Notes under the pieces: generated by a model
Seen by the model: only the letters and a program-made list of their open reading frames with translations
Databases searched by the model: none
Told to the model about the DNA's origin: nothing
Program-made: the position numbers and the translations under genes
Part shown: positions 15,200 through 25,000 of the stretch, in pieces
How the letters are laid out: each line of letters opens with the position of its first letter
How positions within the stretch are numbered: the stretch's first letter is position 1
DNA from: Rhodospirillaceae bacterium
GTDB taxonomy: Bacteria; Pseudomonadota; Alphaproteobacteria; Rhodospirillales; Rhodospirillaceae
DNA: 35,178 nucleotides
Assembly: GCA_009693785.1 (NCBI GenBank)
Contig: SHWP01000038.1
Coordinates: forward strand, 1 to 35,178
Reading direction: 5' to 3'

Positions 15200-16291
15200 T
15201 CAACTGCCCCACAAATCGAAACCTTGCAACGCCGCGCCCTTGGACGGCGGGATCATGGTGCCATCATCCACCTTACGTTTGATCACATCGATCAGCGCGT
15301 CTTGAATGCGTTGCTTGGAATCCATCGGATGATTGGCAAACAGGTTGGGCGGGTAAAACTTCGCCTCATTAAAGACCATCGCATAGGCTTCCGAGCGCAG
15401 CCGTGCCAAGCGGTTCACACCAAAGGGGCCGGTGGGCGTGCAACGCGCGCGGCGTAGCGCATCCATGTCGATGACCGTAGATGCTATGGCGTTCTCGCCA
15501 TTGGTGCCACTTTCGACCATCAATTGGCCTTGATAGTCGATGATCTTGGAATTGCCCGCGTGCGTGTCATTGGGCAGCACGCCGATGATCTTTCCGGCGT
15601 TGGCGGAAATAAAATAGACCATGTTCTCGGCGGCGCGCACGCGTTTGGCTGACTCCCAAGCCATTTTGTCACTCGTTCCATGATCTGATGTGGGATGCAG
15701 AATAATTTCAGCGCCGCGAAGCGTGAGACATCGTGCTGTCTCGGGCCACAGAATTTCGCCACAGGGCATCATGGCGATGTTGCCGATCTCGGTCTTGGCC
15801 ACGGGCCACAGGCCTTCGACGCCATGCTTGTCCAGATACTCGTCAAGTACATCATGCGGCGAAGCTGCTTGCGCGGTGGAGACGCGCCGGTATTTCAAGA
15901 TCACATCGCCTGACGGATTGATCAGGAAGGAGCAGTTGAAATACCGCCCGGGCCATTCCGGCGGCGCTTCGTAGCCATTGGCACCAAGATAGATGCCATA
16001 CTTGTGGGCAATTTTTTGTAGCCGCTCGATCTCGGGGCAGCCGGGAATTTGGAAGCAGGCTTTCTTGATCCACTCTTCCGATGTTTCCCATAATGGAAAA
16101 CCCTGCAAGTTGAACTCGGGGAACAACACTAAATTCTTCATGCCTCCGCCCCGGCCCACCGAAAACTTAATTAGCTCCTCCCAACGGTCGATGCTTTTAT
16201 TCACAATCGCCATCGCATCCTCGCGCGAGGTAGCAGCATTGACGATGACATTGTTGGTTTGCATCGCGGTGGCTTTCCACAGCAGAGCCAT
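15200..16291 (-). CDS. Nitrilase-superfamily carbon-nitrogen hydrolase
   Basis: The 363-residue cytoplasmic enzyme carries the Glu-Lys-Cys triad of the family. E59 lies in LFPEFNLQG, K133 in VILKYRRVS and C177 in MMPCGEILWPE. It would hydrolyse an amide, nitrile or carbamoyl C-N bond, releasing ammonia; the substrate branch cannot be assigned. The start at 16291 is preceded by AAAGGAA, better than an upstream in-frame ATG at 16351. It is followed by the solute-binding protein and is divergent from a TonB receptor. This hints at uptake and hydrolysis of one nitrogen-containing compound. Confidence 0.88.
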   Translation of the reverse strand: MALLWKATAMQTNNVIVNAATSREDAMAIVNKSIDRWEELIKFSVGRGGGMKNLVLFPEFNLQGFPLWETSEEWIKKACFQIPGCPEIERLQKIAHKYGIYLGANGYEAPPEWPGRYFNCSFLINPSGDVILKYRRVSTAQAASPHDVLDEYLDKHGVEGLWPVAKTEIGNIAMMPCGEILWPETARCLTLRGAEIILHPTSDHGTSDKMAWESAKRVRAAENMVYFISANAGKIIGVLPNDTHAGNSKIIDYQGQLMVESGTNGENAIASTVIDMDALRRARCTPTGPFGVNRLARLRSEAYAMVFNEAKFYPPNLFANHPMDSKQRIQDALIDVIKRKVDDGTMIPPSKGAALQGFDLWGS

Positions 16292-16352
16292 GTGCGGGTT
16301 CCTTTCGGTTTGGCAGCGGTATGGACCTAAGCTTAGCTCTGGGCCGGTCATG

Positions 16353-16409
16353 TGTCGGCACCTTTTTAGACTGCTACCCCATTGATGTTAGACTGCTACC
16401 CCATTGATG
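16353..16409. repeat. 22-bp tandem duplication next to an IS-end-like motif
   Basis: TTAGACTGCTACCCCATTG plus three bases (22 in all) occurs twice without a gap, at 16366-16387 and 16388-16409. It is preceded by TGTCGGCACCTTTTTA (16353-16368). That motif matches 14 of 16 bases of TGTCGGCACATTTCTA, read on the minus strand at 32250-32235. A conserved tip followed by internal repeats resembles the ends of IS21-family elements, but no transposase gene is present here. Confidence 0.6.
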
Positions 16410-16499
16410 ACCGGCACTCCGTGGACATCAAGCACGTTCCACATTGCCAGCCTGGCCAGGTGTGGGTACCGTCTCACTTCAATCGGGGAGACTTTGCCA

Positions 16500-18716
16500 T
16501 TGGCCAAACGTTTTGGCGGTATCATGAATGCCGCATGTGGGGTACTGCGGGTTTTAGCAGCTTGTGGGGTTTTTGTAGGCGCAAACGCCTCCTCATTCGC
16601 TCAAGGGCAACCTGCTCAATCGAAGGCCGAGGGTGAAGGCACGGTCGTTACGTATGACCGGCAATTTTTTGCCGAGTTCAATGCCCTCACCGCCGAGGAT
16701 TTGCTGAAACGGATTCCCGGCATTCAGGACCGGCTGCCGCAATCGCAAGGTATCGGACCAACACCGGGCGCGGCTGCAGGCGTCGGGGTGGTTGCGCAAC
16801 GCGGGTTTAGCCCCACGGGCGACCCGATCCTCATCAACGGGCGGCGGTTGTCGGGTAAAGCCAACGACATTGGCTCGTTCCTGCAACGTATTCAGGCCCA
16901 GCAAGTTCTTCGCATCGAGGTTATTCGCGGATCGGTACCAGGCTTTGGTGTGCGCGTGGGCAATGCCGGCACGTTGATCAATATTGTATTGGAAGACACG
17001 CTTTCGACCGGTAGCGGATCATGGGAAGCCAGTGCCAATTTTTGGAGCAGCGGCATTCTCAAGCCGGGAGCGAAGCTGTCCTACACGGGCACTTTTGGCG
17101 CGCTGAATTATGTGTTTGGTGCAGCCCTCGACCACACGATTTTCCGGCGCGTGACCCATGATACCTATTTTGCCAGCGCTGCGACGCTCGACGCCAATCG
17201 TCCGTCCGCGCGGCTTTTCCTGATCGACGAGAACCGCGCCGAGGTGATGTCGGCGACCGGCAACCTGTCTTATTCTTTTGACAATGGTGACATTGCCAAC
17301 CTCAATGGCCGCTACGCCCACGACAAGCGGACCCTTGACCAACCGGCCGAGGATTTTTCAATCACACCCCAGGGGGTCGAAACATTCCTGGGGCGACGCG
17401 TGCAATTGCGCGCCGACCCCGGCACCGATGACGAAATCGAAGTGGGCGGAGATTACGAGCATTTTTTTGAGAACGGCGACAGTTTCAAGGGGATTTTTGT
17501 CGCCAACTCCGACGCCCGGCCCTCCGATTCCCGCTTTTTTAGCGGCCCGGCAACGGGCCCCTTGAATTACGACCGCCAGCAATTGACCCATTCCACGCGC
17601 ACCGAAAAAATCGTGCGCGGGTCTTATGACATGCAGTTGGCGCCAGGCCGCTCCATTGAAGCGGGCGCGGAAGCGGCCATCAACACCATCGACCAAAGCA
17701 TTCAGCGGCTGGATAACGTCGCGGGCTTGTTGCGGCCCTTCCCGCAGTTCAACCCCGACTCCAAGGTGAAAGAAAACCGGCTGGAGACTTTCGCCAGTTA
17801 TTCCTGGCAAACCACACCGGCGTTCTATATCGAGGGCGCCATCGATACCGAATATTCACGCCTCGACCAAAAGGGCCGCGACGTGAATACCACGCGCAGT
17901 TTTTTCTTCGTCAAACCACGCGTCGACGTGCGCTATCGGGTCGATGCGCTGACGCAAATTCGCGGGCGTATCGTGCGCACCATCAGCCAGCTCGATTTCG
18001 CCAATTTCGTGTCCACATTTGTCGGCGATGATGTGCGCCTCAATGTGATCCTGGCGGGCAATCCCAATTTGGTGCCTGAGAAAACGTGGACAGTTGAATC
18101 GACCTACGAACAGCGCTTTGCCAACCGCAGCGTTGTCAGCGCAAAGGTCTTCTATAACCGCATCAGCGACAAGATCGAGAAAATCCGCATTGTTCCAGGC
18201 GTGGCGGGCACGGGCAACGTTGGCAACGCGAAGTCTTACGGCTTGGAACTCAAATCCGGCTTGCGGCTGGATGATTTGGGCGTGCGCAATGGCTCGCTTG
18301 ATGCCAGTTTCATCGTGCGCGATTCATCGGTGCGCGATGCCTTCACCAACACCACGCGCGCCATAAATGGCCTGAGCAGTTATTTTTGGACGCTCAATTT
18401 CCGGCAAGATACCGATTGGCGCAATTTGGCCTATGGCTTCACAGTGACTGGCGAGGCCGGGCAGCCGGGTACCGACATCGACTACACCCAGACGTTCCAA
18501 TTCCGCCAAGGCGAGCTCAACGCGTTTGTCGAAGTCCGCCCGGGCCTGGGGGATATCACGCTGCGGCTGGAAGCATCGCGCCTGCTCGACCGTGGCGTGT
18601 TCCGCTACCGCGCTCAATACGTAGGTGACCGCGGATTTACGGCGCTGCGCCGCATCGAGCTGCGCGACGATCACTTCGACCGCACGTTAAAGCTGATTGC
18701 ACGCGGGACGTTTTAG
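16500..18716 (+). CDS. TonB-dependent outer-membrane receptor
   Basis: The probable start is TTG 16500, nine bases after GGGGAG, giving 738 residues. The leader MAKRFGGIMNAACGVLRVLA is followed by a signal cleavage near SSFAQ. The plug domain runs from about residue 50 (LTAEDLLKRIPGI) through DPILINGRRLSG and LRIEVIRGSV. The rest is the 22-strand barrel, ending in an aromatic residue (RGTF). Such receptors import scarce ligands using TonB energy; the ligand is unknown. The plug has a loose consensus and no clear TonB box. It is divergent from the nitrilase/binding protein operon, and its stop overlaps the convergent AKR gene by four bases. Confidence 0.85.
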   Translation: MAKRFGGIMNAACGVLRVLAACGVFVGANASSFAQGQPAQSKAEGEGTVVTYDRQFFAEFNALTAEDLLKRIPGIQDRLPQSQGIGPTPGAAAGVGVVAQRGFSPTGDPILINGRRLSGKANDIGSFLQRIQAQQVLRIEVIRGSVPGFGVRVGNAGTLINIVLEDTLSTGSGSWEASANFWSSGILKPGAKLSYTGTFGALNYVFGAALDHTIFRRVTHDTYFASAATLDANRPSARLFLIDENRAEVMSATGNLSYSFDNGDIANLNGRYAHDKRTLDQPAEDFSITPQGVETFLGRRVQLRADPGTDDEIEVGGDYEHFFENGDSFKGIFVANSDARPSDSRFFSGPATGPLNYDRQQLTHSTRTEKIVRGSYDMQLAPGRSIEAGAEAAINTIDQSIQRLDNVAGLLRPFPQFNPDSKVKENRLETFASYSWQTTPAFYIEGAIDTEYSRLDQKGRDVNTTRSFFFVKPRVDVRYRVDALTQIRGRIVRTISQLDFANFVSTFVGDDVRLNVILAGNPNLVPEKTWTVESTYEQRFANRSVVSAKVFYNRISDKIEKIRIVPGVAGTGNVGNAKSYGLELKSGLRLDDLGVRNGSLDASFIVRDSSVRDAFTNTTRAINGLSSYFWTLNFRQDTDWRNLAYGFTVTGEAGQPGTDIDYTQTFQFRQGELNAFVEVRPGLGDITLRLEASRLLDRGVFRYRAQYVGDRGFTALRRIELRDDHFDRTLKLIARGTF

Positions 18717-19762
18717 ACCGCCGCCTTCGTGATTTTATCGATCTCTTTGTCGATCTCAGGGCTTGGGCGCCAGGCGGCGGCCTTCACGTTGGCTTCCACT
18801 TGCTCGGGCTTCGTGGCCCCGGCGATAACGGTTGCGATATAAGGTTTATTGAGCAACCAGCCAAAGGCCATGTCCAGCAACGTGTTGCCGTTGGCTTCGC
18901 ACAGCGCCTGCAATTTTTCCACTTTGGTGAACTTGTCGTCATTGAGGAATCGCTCCGTCGCCTCTGGCGCGCGGGAGGCCCAATTGGCCATACGCGTACC
19001 TTCGGCAGGTTTTTCGCCACGTTTGTATTTGCCCGTGAGCAAACCGCTTTCCAGCGGGAAGTACGGCAGCACGCCCAAGCCATGGGCCATGCAGGCAGGC
19101 ACCAATTCTTTCTCGATATCGCGCGTGAGCAGGCTGTATTGATTCTGAGCAGAGACAAAAGCCGTGATTTTGTTGTCGGCGGACACTTTGGCCGCAGCAT
19201 GAGTCATCACGCCATCGAAGTTAGAATGGCCGACGAAGCGCACCTTGCCCTGGCGCACCACATCGTCCATGGCGCGCAACGTTTCCTCGATGGGCGTCTT
19301 GGGATCGGGGACGTGGAGTTGAAACAAGTCGATGTAGTCAGTGCCCAAACGCTTGAGCGAGGCCTCAACCGCCTCGATCACGACCGCACGTGATGCGCCG
19401 CCTTGCGGGAAGTTGCTGCTTCTCATGGGGTTTCCAAACTTCGTGGCAATGATCGCCCGGCTGCGGCGCGCACCCAAGGCCCTACCGATGAATTCTTCTG
19501 AGCGCCCGCTGGCGTAAACATTCGCGGTATCGAAAAACGCGGTGCCGAAATCAAGCGCGGCATCGATCACGCGTTTAGTGGCTGCTTCATCGATGGTGCC
19601 GCCAAAATTATTGCAGCCGATACCGACCTCTGGAACCTTTGGGCCATTCTTGCCCAGGGTTCGCGTGGCTGACGTAGCCGCGTTCAGCGGCTCTGGCCAA
19701 GTCGCACTGGCCGCAACGCTAGCTGCAAGTGTTGTGAATCCGCGGCGGGAGAGTTTGGGCAT
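18713..19762 (-). CDS. Tat-signal aldo/keto reductase
   Basis: The 349-residue protein begins with a Tat leader (LSRRGFTTLAASVAAS, residues 4-19) before an otherwise standard aldo/keto reductase barrel. The catalytic tetrad appears intact: FFDTANVY gives Asp and Tyr, IIATKFG gives Lys and FQLHVPD gives His. The NADPH-side motif IATVIAGATKPEQVEAN is near the end. The start at 19762 is preceded by GAAGGA. An exported NADPH-dependent enzyme is odd, since the periplasm lacks NADPH; a bound cofactor would have to travel with the folded protein. The gene converges on the TonB receptor. Confidence 0.9.
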   Translation of the reverse strand: MPKLSRRGFTTLAASVAASATWPEPLNAATSATRTLGKNGPKVPEVGIGCNNFGGTIDEAATKRVIDAALDFGTAFFDTANVYASGRSEEFIGRALGARRSRAIIATKFGNPMRSSNFPQGGASRAVVIEAVEASLKRLGTDYIDLFQLHVPDPKTPIEETLRAMDDVVRQGKVRFVGHSNFDGVMTHAAAKVSADNKITAFVSAQNQYSLLTRDIEKELVPACMAHGLGVLPYFPLESGLLTGKYKRGEKPAEGTRMANWASRAPEATERFLNDDKFTKVEKLQALCEANGNTLLDMAFGWLLNKPYIATVIAGATKPEQVEANVKAAAWRPSPEIDKEIDKITKAAV

Positions 19763-19851
19763 GGGGCTGTCCTTCGATGGCGGTTCTCGTCGGCCAAGAA
19801 TCACCGAAAAAAGCAGGCAATTCAATACACATTGGTCACGCCGATGTGTGG

Positions 19852-19879
19852 TTGATAGGCTTGAGTTTCCAGCTATCCT
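19852..19879 (+). promoter_or_regulatory. Probable promoter of the DsbA-like gene
   Basis: TTGATA (19852-19857) and TATCCT (19874-19879) are 16 bases apart, about 30 bases upstream of the ATG at 19910. GGGGAGGG serves as ribosome binding site. Confidence 0.45.
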
Positions 19880-19909
19880 TGGGCTTCATGCAACCTGGGG
19901 AGGGACGCC

Positions 19910-20632
19910 ATGACAACATCAGGCCAGTTGATTGGTGCAATTCTAGCCGTTGCGATGACGTGCGCGAGCTCGGCCAATGCCCAAACGGCAGCACCGGCAG
20001 CACCGCAAACCGAGGTTGAACGCGCCGTACAAGAGTACGCAGCCAAACTTGAAGCCGATCAGGGCAAGCTCGCCGATACTACGGCCAAGAACCGCGCCGC
20101 CGACTTGTTGCGCAACCCCGCCTCGCCTGTGGTGGGCAACCCCAATGGCGACACCACCATTGTCGCCTTCACCGATTACCAATGCCCCTTCTGCAAGGCC
20201 GCTGAGCCGCGCGTGATTCAATTGCTGAAAGACGATGGCAATGTGCGTTTTGTGGTGAAAGACTTCCCCATTCTAGGGCCCGCTTCAGTTGTTGCATCGA
20301 AGGCCGCGTTGGCCGCACGCCTGCAAGGCAAACACGATGAATTTCACTTGGCTCTGATGGCCCATAAAGGCCAATTGCAAAACGAGATTATTTTCGACAC
20401 CGCCAAAAATGTGGGTCTCGATGTCGACAAGTTGAAAAAGGATATGGATGCACCCGAGATCGCCGATCAACTGCTGGCCAACATGAATCTTGCCCGCGCT
20501 ATGAAAATTTCAGTCGTGCCGGGATACATTGTCGATGACCATGTGCTCTCGGGCCTGACCAACAAAACCCAAACATCGAAAATCAATTTCACCGATGAAG
20601 TGGCAGCCGCGCGGACCCGGCGCAAACAGTAG
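19910..20632 (+). CDS. Periplasmic DsbA-family thiol:disulfide oxidoreductase
   Basis: The 240-residue protein has a Sec signal (to about residue 24, SANAQ) and a helical linker (about 34-70). The thioredoxin-like DsbA fold follows, with the redox pair CPFC at residues 92-95 and a cis-proline at P204 (SVVPGYIV). The layout resembles DsbA/Com1-type proteins, which form or isomerise disulfides in exported proteins. GGAGGG stands before the ATG and a good promoter before that. It is followed after 12 bases by the MDR oxidoreductase gene, so the two are likely co-transcribed. Confidence 0.9.
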   Translation: MTTSGQLIGAILAVAMTCASSANAQTAAPAAPQTEVERAVQEYAAKLEADQGKLADTTAKNRAADLLRNPASPVVGNPNGDTTIVAFTDYQCPFCKAAEPRVIQLLKDDGNVRFVVKDFPILGPASVVASKAALAARLQGKHDEFHLALMAHKGQLQNEIIFDTAKNVGLDVDKLKKDMDAPEIADQLLANMNLARAMKISVVPGYIVDDHVLSGLTNKTQTSKINFTDEVAAARTRRKQ

Positions 20633-20644
20633 CGGACCAAGACT

Positions 20645-21784
20645 TTGAGTAATGTGAGCCGCCGAACGGCTTTAGGTACAGCGCTGGCCGCTGCCGCGGC
20701 GAGCGAAGCGACAGCCGCGACCAGCCAACAAAGGACAACAGGTAGAATGAAAGTTTACGAAATTGGCGATACCACCAATGGCCTTGCCATCCACAAGGTT
20801 GAGCGGCCGGTGCCCAAGCCTGGTCACGGCCAGGTGCTTTATAAGCTGCGCGCCACTGGGTTGAATGCGCGCGATCTGACACTGATCATGGGGCGCGGGC
20901 CACAGCCGGGCCCCAAGAACCGTATCCCGCTGATGGATAATGCTGGCGAAGTGGCCGAGGTCGGGCCAGGCGTCACACGCGTGAAACCTGGCGACCGGGT
21001 GGTGATGACGCACTACTGGCAATGGCTCGATGGCAAGTGGGACAACGCCATGCGCGAGCAAGATTTTGCTGGAACCATGGATGGGTTCCTGGCCGAGTAC
21101 GCGCTGGTGCCCGCTGACCCGTTGGTCAAAATTCCCGATAGCATGTCCTTTGAGGACGCCAGCACGTTGCAAAGCGCGGGGCTAACAGCGTGGAATGCGG
21201 TGGTCGAGGCCGGACACGCCAAGGCCAGCGACACGGTGCTAACATTGGGTACAGGTGGGGTGTCGGTGTTCGGGCTGCAATGGGCAAAAATGATGGGCGC
21301 GCGCGTCATCATCACTTCATCCAGTGACGCCAAATTGGAGCGCATGAAGGCGCTCGGTGCCGATATGACCGTAAACTATCGCACTACGCCAAATTGGTCG
21401 CAGGCTGTGCTCGACATGACCGGCGGGCGCGGGGCTGACATTGTGCTCAACACTGTGGGCATTCAAGAGATGGAGCAATGCCTCACGGCCTGCGCTTCGG
21501 GTGCACGTGTGATGTTCATCGGCGCCAACCCCGTGACGCCCGACCGCAAAGCCTCAGCCCCCACAGCGCTGACGCGCTTTCCCAACCTGATCATGAAAGA
21601 CCTGACCATCAAAGGCATCGTGGTGGGCAGCCGGAGGATGTTCGAAGATTTGGTCAAAGCCATGACCGCGAACAAGATCAAGCCAGTGATCGACCGGGTT
21701 TACAATTTCGACCAAGTGCGCGAGGCGCTTGCCTACATGGAAAGCGGCGAGAAAATTGGGAAGATTGTGATTAAGGTGCAGTAG
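20645..21784 (+). CDS. Zinc-free MDR (quinone oxidoreductase-like) dehydrogenase with Tat-like leader
   Basis: The core from about residue 35 is a medium-chain dehydrogenase/reductase: GLAIHKVERPVPKPGHGQVL, DNAGEVAEVGPGVTRVKPGDRV and a nucleotide site TLGTGGVSVFGLQWAK. The structural-zinc cysteines are absent, as in quinone oxidoreductases. Ahead of it lies SRRTALGTALAAAAASEATAA, a plausible Tat signal, reached from TTG 20645 or GTG 20654. ATG 20747 would instead give a cytosolic enzyme and has AAAGGA in front. I kept the long form because the leader is in frame and signal-like. Partner or substrate unknown. Confidence 0.82.
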   Translation: MSNVSRRTALGTALAAAAASEATAATSQQRTTGRMKVYEIGDTTNGLAIHKVERPVPKPGHGQVLYKLRATGLNARDLTLIMGRGPQPGPKNRIPLMDNAGEVAEVGPGVTRVKPGDRVVMTHYWQWLDGKWDNAMREQDFAGTMDGFLAEYALVPADPLVKIPDSMSFEDASTLQSAGLTAWNAVVEAGHAKASDTVLTLGTGGVSVFGLQWAKMMGARVIITSSSDAKLERMKALGADMTVNYRTTPNWSQAVLDMTGGRGADIVLNTVGIQEMEQCLTACASGARVMFIGANPVTPDRKASAPTALTRFPNLIMKDLTIKGIVVGSRRMFEDLVKAMTANKIKPVIDRVYNFDQVREALAYMESGEKIGKIVIKVQ

Positions 21785-21818
21785 GCGCCATCCATTATTG
21801 TTTCCGCACCCACAACCA

Positions 21819-21863
21819 TAATCTCCGCAAATTATGCGGAGATTAGTCGCCCTATTCTCCGCA
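21819..21863. promoter_or_regulatory. Three TCTCCGCA half-sites forming an operator-like hairpin
   Basis: TAATCTCCGCA (21819-21829) pairs exactly with TGCGGAGATTA (21835-21845) across AATTA. A third half-site TCTCCGCA follows at 21856-21863, so the middle copy can pair with either side. The array lies in the 248-base gap before the RND permease gene. It could be a repressor operator or a dispersed regulatory repeat; no T-tract supports a terminator. Confidence 0.6.
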
Positions 21864-22032
21864 TGGATTTAGGCCCCAAAGCCCATACATTTTCACCCCC
21901 CGCTTATTCGCCAGCACCGCACCGTGGGCTCTGTTACGCTCGGTTACCTAATTCCTGATGCGGATCAACGCGTTGGCGCGTAAATTAGGCACTAAAGCTG
22001 AGGCAACTGCTCGCCCGGCCAAGGTATAGACC

Positions 22033-25000
22033 ATGAACGCCATTATCGACGCTGCCTTCCATCACACCCGAATGGTGATCGTCACCCTGGTGGTGCTGTT
22101 TTTGGCCGGCATCGTCGCCTACCTGTCGATCCCCAAAGAAGCCGAGCCCGAGATCAAGATGCCCTTGATTTTCGTCTCGATGCGGCTGGAGGGTGTGTCG
22201 CCGGGCGATGCCGAGCGGCTGCTGATCCGCCCGGTCGAAGAAGAAATGCAAGCCCTGCAGGGCATTAAAGAAGTGAGCGGCACAGGTTTTCAGGGCGGCG
22301 CCAGCATCGTACTGGAATTCGATGCCGAAACCAAAATGGACGGCGCCCTTGATGATGTGCGTGAGGCCATGGGCCGGGCGCGGCCCAAAATTCCCGCCGA
22401 TGCCGATGAGCCGATCATCCGCGAATTCAACCAAGGTGGCTTTCCCATCCTGACTGCCAGCATCGCAGGGGATGTGCCCGAACGCACACTGCTGCACCTG
22501 GCGCAAGAGTTGCGCGACAAAGTAGCGCAGTTGCCCGATGTGCTGGAATCCAACATCTCGGGCGTGCGCGAAGAGCAAGTGGAAATCGTCATCGACCCCT
22601 TGCGCTTGGAACACTACGGCATCAGTAACGCAGAGCTGTTTCAAATCATTAGCCGGTCCAACCGTTTAGTGGCAGCTGGCAACCTCGACACTGGCCAGGG
22701 CAAATTCGCCGTCAAAGTGCCGGGCCTGTTCGAGGACGTGAACGATATTTGGAACTTGCCGATCAAGGCCGACCGCAACGGCACGGTAAAACTGTCAGAC
22801 GTGGCCGAGATCGGCCGCACCTTTAAGGACGCCAGCACCTTTGTGCGTGTCGATGGCCAACGCGCGGTGACGCTGGACGTTGTTAACCGGCGCGGCACCA
22901 ACGTGATTCACAGTGTCGAGGCGATCAAGGCCGTGATCGACCGCGAGACCAAAGCTTGGCCCACGACCATTCACGTGCAGATCATCAACGACCGGTCAAT
23001 CAATGTGCGCGCCCAACTGGGCAGCATCGAGAACGGCGTGATCTTGGCAATCTTCCTGGTGATGGCCGCGTGCATGGGCCTGCTGGGCGTGCGCAATGGC
23101 ATGCTGGTGGGCCTGTCGATCCCAGGCTCGTTCCTGACGGGCATCCTCGTGATGTATGCCATGGGTGTATCGATCAATTTCGTGGCCGTGTTCGGCCTCA
23201 TCCTCGTTACCGGCATGTTGGTGGATGATGCCATCATCGTGGTGGAAAATGCCGACCGGCGCATAATGGCCGGACAACTGCCCAAATACGCCTTCTCCGA
23301 TTCCGCCAAGCGCCTGGCTATACCCGTGATCACCTCTACGCTCACAACCGTGGCGGCCTTCGTGCCGCTGATGTTTTGGCCGGGCTTTGTCGGCCAGTTC
23401 ATGGGCCTATTGCCCTTCACTGTGATCAGCGTGTTGCTTGCCTCACTCGTCATGGGCCTTGTGTTCGTGCCTGCCGTGGGTGGCTTGCTCAAGCCTCCCT
23501 CGGCGGTGAAATGCACCCTGACAACTGTAGACGACAAAGAAATCGTCAAACCCGAGGCAGCGACAGGCTGGACCAAGACTTATGTTGGTATTCTTGAGAG
23601 CGCGCTTAATCACCCTGCCCGCGTGCTGATGATTTCAGTGGCACTGCTGGTCGCCGTGCCCATGGCCTTCTTTAAGTTCGGCGCAGGCATGACATTGAAT
23701 CCGCCTGAAGAACCGCGCTCGGCGGCGATGCGCATCCATGCGTTGGGCAACATGTCGCTCGACGAACAAGATGGCCTGGTGAAGGAAGTCGAGCGGCGCA
23801 TCCGCGACATCCCCGATTTCGAGCATGTCTACACCCGCACCGGAAGGCCAGCGGGCGCCAGCGGCGAGGACGAGGATATCATTGGCGAGATCCGCTTGCT
23901 ATTCAAAGAATGGAACGAGCGACGCTCGGCCGATGTGGCGCTTGCGGATGTACAAAGCCGCATCAAGGACCTGCCGGGCATTATCATCGAGTCCAAGAAG
24001 ACACTGCATATGTCCAACGATACCAGCATCGAGATTCTGGTGGCCTCGAAATTCCCCGATTTGCTGATGGATGCCACCCACAAGATCCGGGTGGGAATGG
24101 ATAAAATCCAAGGCTTACGCAATTTGGATGACACGCTGCCCCTGCCCGGCATCGAGTGGGAGCTCGACGTCGACCGCGCTGAGGCGGCAAAATTTGGCGC
24201 GGATTTGGCGCTCGTGGGTGAATCAGTCCGGCTGATCACAAACGGGTTGCGGCTTGGCCGCTACCGGCCTGACGACAGCGTGGACGAAATCGATATCGTG
24301 GTGCGTTACCCAGCTGAATATCGCAATCTGCGCCAGTTGGACGCTGTTCGTATCGAGACACGCGATGGCCAAGTGCCGATCTCGAATTTCGTCAAGCGCA
24401 AGGCCGTACAGGAAGTCACCGAGATTCAGCGTGTCGATGGCAAGCGCATCATGAAACTGACATCAGGCACCATTCCCGGCGTGTTCGCGGGCGATAAGGT
24501 GAAGGAGATCAAGGCACTGATCGCGGGCTTGGGACTCGACAACCGCGTTGAAGTTCATTTCAAAGGCGAAGAAGAGTTGCGTCAAGAAAACTCCAACTTT
24601 TTACTCTTCGCCTTTGGCTCGGCAATTTTCTTGATCGCCATGATCTTGCTGGCCGAATTTAACAGTTTTTTCTCCGTGCTGCTGATCCTCAGCGCCGTTG
24701 TGCTCTCGACCATTGGCGTGTTCGCGGGCCTTCTCATCGCCCAAACCCCGTTCATCATGACGATGACGGGCGTAGGCGTCATCGCCAGCGCTGGCGTGAT
24801 CGTGAAAAACAATATCGTGCTGCTCGATACCTTCAACATCTTCAAGCACGAGATTGCCGACACCCGCGAAGCGATTTTGAAAACTTGCATGCAGCGCTTA
24901 CGTCCTATTCTGCTCACCAACCTCACGGCCATCTTGGGCCTGGTGCCGATTGCATTGCAGTTGCACGTGGACTTCTTCCACCGCACGGTGGAATACGGCA

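Noticed and set aside
16366..16409. CRISPR-like repeat
   Set aside because: The two 22-bp copies are directly adjacent with no spacer and there are only two, so it is a tandem duplication.
21819..21845. Intrinsic terminator after the MDR gene
   Set aside because: The stem is good but there is no T-tract, and the third half-site points to a protein-binding array.
21985..22644. 219-residue minus-strand open frame
   Set aside because: Antisense to the start of the RND permease; histidine- and glutamine-rich shadow without family match.
24955..24975. Further CACGTG hexamers (for example here and near 4358, 12926, 14380, 22973) as additional parS sites
   Set aside because: The flanking TGTTC/GAACA arms are missing; only the site at 5756 has them.
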